64,000 bases of DNA from CAVUPF01 sp963777915 (GTDB lineage Bacteria > Actinomycetota > Thermoleophilia > Solirubrobacterales > 70-9): contig CAVZSH010000005.1 in NCBI GenBank assembly GCA_963777915.1, positions 310,001-374,000 of the forward strand, given 5' to 3'. This document shows, piece by piece, positions 54,007 to 60,292 of the stretch; positions within the stretch are counted from its first letter, which is position 1, and every line of letters starts with the position of its first letter. Below the pieces are notes generated by a model. That model saw only the letters and a program-made list of their open reading frames with translations, made no database searches and was not told the origin of the DNA. The position numbers were made by a program, and so were the translations under genes.

Positions 54007-54194
54007 CCCGCCCACTCCATCGGCTTCGCACTTCTGTAAGTCGAGAGCCGCTTTCCACTCTCGATTTCTCGAAGGGCACGCTCAGCCTGGACGCGCGACG
54101 ACGAGCGCCTGTCCAAGCGCTCCACCTCTTCCAGCCACTCCTCGCGGTCGAACCTGACCGGGACAGAAGAAAGCTTTTTCCCTGTGTCGGGCAT
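54003..54194 (-). CDS. Small unknown protein, first gene of an overlapping pair
   Basis: This 63-residue charged helical protein (KKLSSVPVRFDREEWLEEVE, RVQAERALREIESGKRLSTY) could be an antitoxin or a small DNA-binding protein. It is coupled by ATGA overlap to the 70-residue gene. ATG at 54194 is preferred; a longer form from 54233 is possible. Confidence 0.55.
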   Translation of the reverse strand: MPDTGKKLSSVPVRFDREEWLEEVERLDRRSSSRVQAERALREIESGKRLSTYRSAKPMEWAG

Positions 54195-54272
54195 GCATCC
54201 AACGATACGGCCCTGGGGCACCCCCTCCCCCAAACGAACTTTTGCTGAGGGAGAATCGCGATTTTGCCCGTG

Positions 54273-54497
54273 CTAGCCCTCGCCGTCGGGCGGAAGGAGG
54301 TTGGCAGCGACCCGCTCGAAGTCCTCCGCCGAGGCGGGTTTCATGCCGCGCTTGGCGTACAGCTCCGAAACCGGCGTGATCGGCGACTCAAGCGTCAGCC
54401 CGTCGCCCTCACGGGCCGGCACGACCTCATAGCGCCGGCCGTCGATCTCGACGAACTCGCCGATCTTCAAGTCGAGTTTCTTGACCGCAGTTGCCAC
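54273..54497 (-). CDS. Small protein of unknown function
   Basis: This 74-residue protein (VKKLDLKIGEFVEIDGRRYE, TPVSELYAKRGMKPASAEDF, ERVAANLLPPDGEG) may start at GTG 54497 or ATG 54545. The first half suggests a small beta barrel. It lies between the overlapping pair and the tRNA-Cys fragment. No family is recognised. Confidence 0.5.
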   Translation of the reverse strand: MATAVKKLDLKIGEFVEIDGRRYEVVPAREGDGLTLESPITPVSELYAKRGMKPASAEDFERVAANLLPPDGEG

Positions 54498-54690
54498 AGA
54501 GAAAGTGTAAACGCACGCCGAGACTTCTCTCTCGGGCCGCATCACGATCCCCGCCCGTGGGCCACAAATGGGCCAGTCATGCCACGAAATAACCGGCTAG
54601 AACCGGAATCAGCCGGAATTGGGGAGGGCCGAAAAAGACCCCTCAAACCGTTCCAGCAAGCCAGATATAGTTCGCAAAAGCCAGAGGCGC

Positions 54691-54728
54691 CTACCGGAAT
54701 CGAACCGGTGTAAACGGTTTTGCAGGCC
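54691..54728 (-). repeat. tRNA-Cys 3' half, attachment-site copy 1
   Basis: On the minus strand, GGCCTGCAAAACCG (anticodon loop with GCA) continues to the T-arm CCGGTTCGATTCCGG and the acceptor end TAGGCGCCT. It lacks the 5' half of a tRNA gene, so it is an attachment site left by integration, not a gene. It matches 55939-55976 at 37 of 38 bases. An integrase tail begins 45 bases away. Confidence 0.78.
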
Positions 54729-54772
54729 TTCCAGAAACCCTGAGGTGGAACGTTGCTCAACTGGTAGGAGGG

Positions 54773-54984
54773 CTACACGGCTGCGCGTGCCTCCTCGGCT
54801 GCAGCCTCAACCTCGGCGGCCAGGAATGTGTCCAGCAGCGCCGCCGCCTCGCCGTCGTGTCGGGCATCAGATGACCGTACAGGTCGAACGTCACCTTGAT
54901 CGAGCTGTGGCCCATAAGACCGAGAGCGTCTTGGCGTTGACCCCGCCGCGATCATGAAGCTGGCGTAGGTGCGGCCCTCTGCTC
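54773..54984 (-). pseudogene. Tyrosine integrase C-terminal tail 1
   Basis: This is the C-terminal remnant of a phage-type tyrosine recombinase. Across three frames it reads RTYASFMIAAG, VNAKTLSV, MGHSSIKVTFDLYGHLMPDT and then AAALLDTFLAAEVEAAAEEA to the stop at 54773. The His and nucleophile Tyr are present, but the Arg region and all N-terminal domains are missing, and frameshifts interrupt it. The truncation point abuts the stop of the HEPN-like gene, showing that the cassette replaced or displaced the rest of the integrase. Confidence 0.72.
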
Positions 54985-55534
54985 AAGCTTTGAGTGCTGC
55001 CAAGGCAAAGAAAGCCCTGGTATCGGGGTCATCAACCCGCGGCGTCTCGAAAAAGGTAAGGACCGCCTTCGCCTGTTCGACGGAGTTCTGGGCCTCTGCG
55101 CGCGAAACGATTCGGGTGCGGTCGTAGTCGGCGAACTCTCGGTCGGCCTTCAGCGAGCGAAGGGTCTCCATCACATCGAGAAGATCCGCCCAGGCGCCTC
55201 CTGATGCTTGAAAAATCGACCACACGGCACGGACCCGCGCAACGTCCGGCGCGTTGCCTGGGTCGGCCACCGTCGCAGGACCCCATTTTGAAACAAGCCG
55301 GGTCGCGTCAATCACGGCTCGGTGAGAGAGCCAGCGCACCCCCTCAAGCCAGTTGTCGCCGAAAAGAAACTGGGTGATCGCGCGGGTCGCCGTGTGGTAG
55401 GCGGCGTAGTAAGCAGCAGAGGTAGCGCGGTGGCTGTCGACAGTTGGCGGCCGACCCCGGCCGATCGTTAACCGTTCGGCGTGTTCGATAAGGAACTGCG
55501 GATCAAGTGGATCCGCCGGTATGCCCTTAGCCAT
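54983..55534 (-). CDS. HEPN-like domain protein
   Basis: This 183-residue helical protein has DSHRATSAAYYAAYHTATRA, the usual first helix of HEPN proteins, and ADREFADYDRTRIVSRAEAQ, the helix around the RN/ADY motif. The RNase signature Rx4-6H is altered: Arg is present, but Asp (ADYD) stands where His is expected, so nuclease activity is uncertain. ATG at 55534 overlaps the upstream gene by eight bases. The cassette lies between the two tRNA-Cys attachment copies. HEPN proteins usually act with a partner in toxin-antitoxin or phage defence. Confidence 0.68.
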   Translation of the reverse strand: MAKGIPADPLDPQFLIEHAERLTIGRGRPPTVDSHRATSAAYYAAYHTATRAITQFLFGDNWLEGVRWLSHRAVIDATRLVSKWGPATVADPGNAPDVARVRAVWSIFQASGGAWADLLDVMETLRSLKADREFADYDRTRIVSRAEAQNSVEQAKAVLTFFETPRVDDPDTRAFFALAALKA

Positions 55535-55817
55535 CGCTGTCCGCGTTGACCAGGCGAGTGGTCGCAACGGCGGCCGGAACATACTCGGCCGTCAACTCAC
55601 GGACGAGCGTGCGGATTGCTTTGGCGAGATCCTGATCCCAGGTCCGTCCCTCACCGGGATCCGGCAGGATCACCTCGACCAAAACTTCAGAATCATCCGG
55701 CGACTCACCGAGCCAGCCGACATTGACCTCAGCGTCACCGGCACCGAGGTCACGAACCGACTGGAGGATTTTTACGCGTAGATCCTCAATGTCATCCGCT
55801 CTGGTCCGCGTAGCCAC
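55527..55817 (-). CDS. Partner protein of the HEPN-like gene, unknown family
   Basis: This 96-residue protein from GTG at 55817 has RADDIEDLRVKILQSVRDLG, SEVLVEVILPDPGEGRTWDQ and LAKAIRTLVRELTAEYVPAA. The mixed alpha/beta pattern and length recall MNT-type antitoxins, but no GSxxRG/DxD nucleotidyltransferase motif is seen. It is translationally coupled to the HEPN-like gene (ATGGCTAA overlap). Function unknown; antitoxin is the leading guess. Confidence 0.58.
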   Translation of the reverse strand: MATRTRADDIEDLRVKILQSVRDLGAGDAEVNVGWLGESPDDSEVLVEVILPDPGEGRTWDQDLAKAIRTLVRELTAEYVPAAVATTRLVNADSDG

Positions 55818-55938
55818 GGGTTCAGCGTAGCAACGCTTTCGGCCTCGAAAGGCCGCATTCAGGAAGCTTGTACGACTTGTGTGCCACGAAACCATGCGCC
55901 AGCCCAACACCGAAATAGCCGGTTTCAACCGGATTCAG

Positions 55939-55976
55939 CTACCGGAATCGAACCGGTGTAAACGGCTTTGCAGGCC
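55939..55976 (-). repeat. tRNA-Cys 3' half, attachment-site copy 2
   Basis: This is the same tRNA-Cys segment as copy 1, with a perfect anticodon stem (CGGC-CTGCAAA-GCCG on the minus strand) and T-arm, but the acceptor end diverges after GGTAG. The single mismatch to copy 1 (T/C at the third base of the T run) separates the two. Together they bound about 1.2 kb. Confidence 0.78.
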
Positions 55977-56065
55977 GGTGATTATGGGGGGTTTTTGGCT
56001 TAGTCAAGGGGTTTTCTGCTTCCGTGCACCAGTCTATGCACCAGTGACACCAGCGTCGTGCCACT

Positions 56066-56503
56066 TCACTTAGACCGACGAAGGCGGCTGGTCAGTGTTC
56101 TGGCTCCAGCCTGGAAGAGATCTAGAAGCTCGGGGTCGACAGGTGCCATCTCGGCCTCGTCGCAGCAGGGAGGCTTCGTGCGTTTGGTTGACGGCTCGGG
56201 CAACTCCAGAAGCCGGTAGAGGCTTCGGTAGATATCGGCCTCGGGATTGTCATGGAGGTGCTCTCCGACAAGCAGTACGACGATGCTCTCTTCATCGGGG
56301 AAACAAACAAGGGCGCGGTGGCGCCCGTAGAGCTGCACCGAGCAGATGTGCTCGATGACCTCGCCCGTGAGCCGATAGTCGCCAGCCTTGCATCCCTCCG
56401 AAGCCAAGCGCTCCACAGCATTGTCGAATGACCTCAGAACCTTGCCGCGCAACGCATCGACACTCCTCCGCCCCGTCGGCGTAATGCTGACACTGAAGCT
56501 CAC
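56066..56503 (-). CDS. RelE/ParE-like toxin candidate
   Basis: This 145-residue protein has the beta-sheet/helix pattern of RelE-type toxins: GDYRLTGEVIEHICSVQL, YGRHRALVCFPDEESIVVLL, DIYRSLYRLLELPEP. It has an unusual 50-residue C-terminal extension with a CC pair. It is coupled to the upstream HTH gene by a 4-base ATGA overlap. The assignment is structural inference; catalytic residues are not certain. Confidence 0.6.
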   Translation of the reverse strand: MSFSVSITPTGRRSVDALRGKVLRSFDNAVERLASEGCKAGDYRLTGEVIEHICSVQLYGRHRALVCFPDEESIVVLLVGEHLHDNPEADIYRSLYRLLELPEPSTKRTKPPCCDEAEMAPVDPELLDLFQAGARTLTSRLRRSK

Positions 56504-56955
56504 GCGCTGCTGCGAGGCGTGATGTCGATCAGCTTCCCACTACGCATCTCATCGAGCGAGCGCCGCAGCTTGTGATCGGAGAGGGTGCGTTTGTCTTCGA
56601 GCCGCGCGAGAATCGCCTCAAGCAGGTTGCGATCTCGCCCCAGCGCGCGAAGCTCGCGGATGAGTGGACGAACCTCCAGAACGCTCCGCAGCGTTACCCG
56701 CCGCGGAGAAGAGTCGCCGATCTCATCCAGCAGCCCGCGGTCGATCCAGGTGCGGATCGTGGGAATTGAGAGGCCGAGCAGCTTGCCGGCAACAGAGAGG
56801 CGCACCGAGGGCGCCTCCGCCAGGCGTCGGCGGCGGAGCCGCACGACTTTGAGGCGCGCGTCTTTGTTGCGCCCGAGCGAGTTCTCCAGCTCGTCGAGGT
56901 CGTCGATATCGCGCGCGATGCGCTCGGCTGTATCCAGCTCACGAGTCGGGTTCAT
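56500..56955 (-). CDS. MerR-like HTH antitoxin candidate
   Basis: This 151-residue protein has a central MerR-type helix-turn-helix with wing (VRLSVAGKLLGLSIPTIRTW, IDRGLLDEIGDSSPRRVTLR). A charged helical N-terminus and a C-terminus that could contact the toxin (LSDHKLRRSLDEMRSGKLID) flank it. The ATG at 56955 follows the palindromic operator by about 20 bases, so autorepression is likely. It pairs with the RelE-like gene. Confidence 0.66.
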   Translation of the reverse strand: MNPTRELDTAERIARDIDDLDELENSLGRNKDARLKVVRLRRRRLAEAPSVRLSVAGKLLGLSIPTIRTWIDRGLLDEIGDSSPRRVTLRSVLEVRPLIRELRALGRDRNLLEAILARLEDKRTLSDHKLRRSLDEMRSGKLIDITPRSSA

Positions 56956-56974
56956 GGCATAAAGTTATCGACAC

Positions 56975-57006
56975 AGCCTTCAATTTTCAAGCTAAAATTG
57001 AAGGCT
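56975..57006. promoter_or_regulatory. 32-bp palindromic operator of the toxin-antitoxin pair
   Basis: Perfect 13-base arms AGCCTTCAATTTT and AAAATTGAAGGCT flank a 6-base spacer. The site is 20 bases upstream of the HTH gene start and also contains the stop codon of the integrase tail behind it. It is AT-rich in an otherwise GC-rich region, typical of an autoregulatory operator. Confidence 0.72.
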
Positions 57007-57262
57007 ACTTGAAACCTGGGGCTCGGCCTCACGCGCTTTCCGCTCGCCGGCCTCAACCTCAGCTCCAAGGTAGACGTCAAGCAACGTCGCCGCCTGGGCC
57101 TCCTGCCGGGCATCAGGTGGCCGTATAAGTCGAAAGTCACGTTGATCGAGGAATGACCCATAAACGTCGAAAGCGCCTTGGCGTTGACACCTGCGGCGAT
57201 CATGAACGCGGCATAGGTATGGCGGGCCTGGTGCAGCCGCAGCCGCTCCAGCCGCCTGCTGT
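56992..57262 (-). pseudogene. Tyrosine integrase C-terminal tail 2
   Basis: RLHQARHTYAAFMIAAG then NAKALSTFMGHSSINVTFDL and YGHLMPG supply the Arg, His and Tyr of a tyrosine recombinase. A frameshift follows, with the natural continuation in the next frame (AATLLDVYLGAEVEAGERKA, stop at 56992 inside the palindrome). It begins at the same relative position as tail 1, so both elements kept the same tail and lost the rest. A Zn-ribbon/HTH gene fragment adjoins its 5' side. Confidence 0.7.
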
Positions 57263-57621
57263 CCTCGTCGGCGGCGCGCTTCGGGAGCTTCGCCAGGTCG
57301 CGACGAACCTGCGCTGCGCTCAATCCCAGGGCGCCGGCTATCGCGCGCGGTGAGTGCCCTTCCTCGCGCAACCCAATGACAATCTGCTCGCGCTGCTCGT
57401 CGTTTTCTGGCGCCGCGACGCCGAACCGCTCAAGGCAAGCCCGACGGGCGGCGTCGACCTCCCAGGCGCGATCCGCGCGGCGGTACAGGGTCGCCGCCTG
57501 GAACGGCTGCCCTCCCTCGCAGCGATGAGGTGCCGAAGCTCGGGCGCGTCCTCGCGGCTCCACCGCCAGCTGACGGGAAGTGATCGCCGGCATCGGGCGC
57601 AGATCCACTGGGGGGCCCTTA
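57255..57621 (-). pseudogene. Zn-ribbon/HTH protein remnant fused to the integrase tail
   Basis: One frame gives QWICARCRRSLPVSWRWSRE with a CxxC pair; after a frameshift the next gives RADRAWEVDAARRACLERFG, REQIVIGLREEGHSPRAIAG and LGLSAAQVRRDLAKLPK, a helix-turn-helix. This looks like a small zinc-binding DNA-binding protein now read into the integrase tail. It is inactive as a whole, though the HTH part could still be translated. Confidence 0.52.
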
Positions 57622-57683
57622 CATCCCCCGCGGCCGTCCGGTCTTTGCTGGATCGAGCCGAGCTGCTTCGAAGGAGCGGCCCA

Positions 57684-58046
57684 CTATGCGGCGGCAGCTG
57701 CGCGGTCTTCCACCCAGGCGAGAATCTCAGTCCTGGTGATTCGAAAGCCTTCTGTGGGAAGTCTTGCGATCACCTCCCAGGTAAGTGGTCGACAGAGGCG
57801 CTCGGCGAGCATCTCGTTGTCGGTGGCGTCGAGCAGGATCGCTCGCGCCACCTCCCTCGGCACCGAACCCGTCCGTCCCCAGGCGTAGCCGTGGGCGAGC
57901 GCCGATTCGCTCAGGCGCAGCGGGCGAGCCGCGCCGTCTTGCTCTAAGAACACCGCTCGTCCCAGTGGCGTCCATCTGCCTACATAGGTTGCCTCCGTCT
58001 CGCCTGGTGAGCGGGCTGTCGATTTCCGCTGGGTCGATGACTCCAT
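57684..58046 (-). CDS. DUF6166-like small protein
   Basis: This 120-residue protein has ATYVGRWTPLGRAVFLEQDG, HGYAWGRTGSVPREVARAIL and LLDATDNEMLAERLCRPLTW, then EVIARLPTEGFRITRTEILA, matching the pattern I recall for DUF6166 proteins carried on mobile elements. ATG at 58046 follows AAGGAGGG by seven bases. Function unknown; often found with integrative elements, which fits the location. Confidence 0.7.
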   Translation of the reverse strand: MESSTQRKSTARSPGETEATYVGRWTPLGRAVFLEQDGAARPLRLSESALAHGYAWGRTGSVPREVARAILLDATDNEMLAERLCRPLTWEVIARLPTEGFRITRTEILAWVEDRAAAAA

Positions 58047-58207
58047 GATCGGTCCCTCCTTGGCAGTTGCACGTTCCATAGGTAGTCGAGCGACCCACCC
58101 ATAAGGCAACCTTTCGGTGACCGAAGAATCTGCGCAGAAGTCTCCCTCGCGTCCGGTGAGCGGCAGATTCTTACAGTCTTCTTCGCTTTCTGGTCCATCC
58201 TCCTGGG

Positions 58208-58891
58208 ATGGACCTCCTGATCGTCGACGACGAGTACCCGCTGCGGGCCGCGGTGCGGCGCGCCCTCTCATTGGAGGGTTACGCGGTCTCCGAAGCGGCG
58301 AGCGGCGAGGAGGCGATCCAGCTGCTGGAGGAGCGCCAGTGGGACGCCGTCATCCTCGACGTACTGATGGCCGGCCTCAGCGGCCTTGACGTGTGCCGGC
58401 GCCTGCGCGCCGGTGGAGACCGGACCCCGATCCTGATGCTGACCGCCCGCGAGACGGTCGAAGACCGAGTCGTGGGCCTTGAAGCGGGCGCCGACGATTA
58501 CCTGGTCAAGCCGTTCGCCCTCGCAGAGCTGCTGGCTCGGGTCAAGGCGCTGCTGCGGCGCACCTTCCCTGACGGGGACGGGACGGAGGCGCTTCGCTTC
58601 GACACGCTCACGCTCGACCCCGCGGGTCACGAGGTGCGGGTCGGGCGGTCCCTGGTCGAGCTGACCAGGACCGAGTTCTCATTGCTGCATCTGTTGATGC
58701 GCAATCCGGGGCAGGTGCTGTCACGGGCGACGATCAACGAGCAGGTCTGGGGCTATGACTTCGGCCCAACCTCCAACTCTCTGGGCGTCTACATCGGCTA
58801 CCTACGTCGCAAGCTGGAGACCGACGGCCAGCCGCGCCTGATCCAGACGATCCGCGGGGTCGGCTACGTGTTGCGGCAGCCGCGAGGATGA
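58208..58891 (+). CDS. OmpR/PhoB-family response regulator
   Basis: This 227-residue regulator has a receiver domain (residues 1-120, phospho-acceptor Asp51 in VILDVLM, Lys in YLVKPFALAEL) and a C-terminal winged helix (RSLVELTRTEFSLLHLLMRN, VWGYDFGPTSNSLGVYIGYL). It overlaps the histidine kinase gene by four bases (ATGA), so the pair is one unit. It probably controls the efflux genes downstream. Confidence 0.92.
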   Translation: MDLLIVDDEYPLRAAVRRALSLEGYAVSEAASGEEAIQLLEERQWDAVILDVLMAGLSGLDVCRRLRAGGDRTPILMLTARETVEDRVVGLEAGADDYLVKPFALAELLARVKALLRRTFPDGDGTEALRFDTLTLDPAGHEVRVGRSLVELTRTEFSLLHLLMRNPGQVLSRATINEQVWGYDFGPTSNSLGVYIGYLRRKLETDGQPRLIQTIRGVGYVLRQPRG

Positions 58892-60252
58892 CGGTCCGCC
58901 GCCGCCTCTCCCTCGCCGCGGCCGCGGCCGTCGCAATCGCAATCGCGCTTGCCTCGCTCGCCGCCTACCTCGCGGTACAGGCCAAGCTGCGCGGCGAGGT
59001 CGACTCGGCGCTCAGGCAGCGCGCCCAAGAGATCCAGGCCTTCTCCCGGTTTAAGCCCCCACTGCGCCGGCCACCCAAACCACCGCCCGGCCCCTCGCCC
59101 CAGGCGCAGTTCGGCGGCGCGGCCGGCCTGGTCCAGTTCGTCTCACCGGACGGCAGGCCAAGGCGCATCGCCGAAAGCAAGTCGAGGCATATCCCGCTCA
59201 CCCCCCAGGCCCGCGCCGTCGCGAGCGGTTCAAGCAGCGAAACCCTGCTCCAGGATGAGACGGTGTCCGGCCAGCAGCTGCGTGTGCTCACCGCGCCGCT
59301 TACCGGAGGCGGCGCGGTTCAGGTGGCGAGGCCGCTTAACGAAGTCGAAAGCGTCCTGCACCAGCTGGTGCTGCTCTTCGCCGTGATCACTGTTGGGGGC
59401 ATCGGCCTGGCGGCGCTTCTGGGAGCCGCAGTCTCGCGAGCCTCCTTGGCGCCGGTGCGGCGCTTCACCGAGGAGACGGAGTCGATCTCCCAGGGCCCGG
59501 ACCTCAGCCGCCGGCTGCCGGTGAGCCACGACGACGAGCTCGGCCGCCTCGCCCGCTCTTATAACGCCACACTTGAGGCACTCGAGCGCTCCGCCGGGGC
59601 GCAGCGCCAGATGGTCTCCGACGCCTCGCACGAGCTGCGCACCCCGCTGGCATCGCTGAAGACCAACCTGGAACTGCTGCTGCGCAGCGACGGCAGGCTC
59701 AACGACGCCGATCAAATCGAGCTGGAGAGCGACTTGGTCGAGCAGATCGACGAACTGACTCTGCTCGTCGATGACGTGGTCGAGCTGGCACGCCGCGGCG
59801 AGGCCGAGCAGGCGGCAGAAGATGTGGGCCTGGACGAGGTCGTCCGCGCCGCGATCGAGCGGGTGGAGCGCCACGCGCCGGGACTGCGTTTTGAGGCTCG
59901 GTTGGAGCCCTGCACGGTTAGGGGGCGCCCGGAACGGCTCGGCCGCGCCGTCTATAACCTGCTCGACAACGCCGCCAAGTGGAGCCCGAGCGGCGCCACG
60001 GTGGAGGTCCGCCTCCTCGGAGGGACGCTCTCGGTACGCGATCACGGGCCCGGCATCAAAGCCGAGAATCTCCCCTTCGTCTTCGATCGCTTCTATCGTG
60101 CCCCCGAGGCCCGCAGCCGGCCCGGCTCGGGGCTCGGACTGGCGATCGTGCGCCAGACCGCCGACGCCCACGGCGCCGAGGTCTCGGCGGCGAACGCCGA
60201 GGGCGGCGGGGCAGTCCTCACCTTGCGCTTTCCCGGCGCCGTTCTTACGTAG
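58888..60252 (+). CDS. HAMP-domain sensor histidine kinase
   Basis: This 454-residue kinase has two membrane helices (about 8-28 and 160-182) bounding an extracytoplasmic domain with a proline-rich stretch (FKPPLRRPPKPPPGPSPQAQ). A HAMP linker, the H-box SDASHELRTPLASLKTNLEL with phospho-acceptor His248, the N-box VYNLLDNAAKWSPSG, and DHGPGIKAENLPFVFDRFYR and GSGLGLAIVRQTADAHGAEV of the ATPase follow. It is coupled to the regulator upstream. Signal unknown; the genes downstream suggest envelope stress or antimicrobial peptides. Confidence 0.92.
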   Translation: MTVRRRLSLAAAAAVAIAIALASLAAYLAVQAKLRGEVDSALRQRAQEIQAFSRFKPPLRRPPKPPPGPSPQAQFGGAAGLVQFVSPDGRPRRIAESKSRHIPLTPQARAVASGSSSETLLQDETVSGQQLRVLTAPLTGGGAVQVARPLNEVESVLHQLVLLFAVITVGGIGLAALLGAAVSRASLAPVRRFTEETESISQGPDLSRRLPVSHDDELGRLARSYNATLEALERSAGAQRQMVSDASHELRTPLASLKTNLELLLRSDGRLNDADQIELESDLVEQIDELTLLVDDVVELARRGEAEQAAEDVGLDEVVRAAIERVERHAPGLRFEARLEPCTVRGRPERLGRAVYNLLDNAAKWSPSGATVEVRLLGGTLSVRDHGPGIKAENLPFVFDRFYRAPEARSRPGSGLGLAIVRQTADAHGAEVSAANAEGGGAVLTLRFPGAVLT

Positions 60253-60292
60253 ATCTTCAGCTTCTCTTCGCTCGCTCTAAGGAACGGGGGGT

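Noticed and set aside
54691..55976. Intact tRNA-Cys genes
   Set aside because: Only the 3' half (anticodon loop to T-arm/acceptor) is present in both copies; no D-arm or 5' acceptor strand is found upstream.
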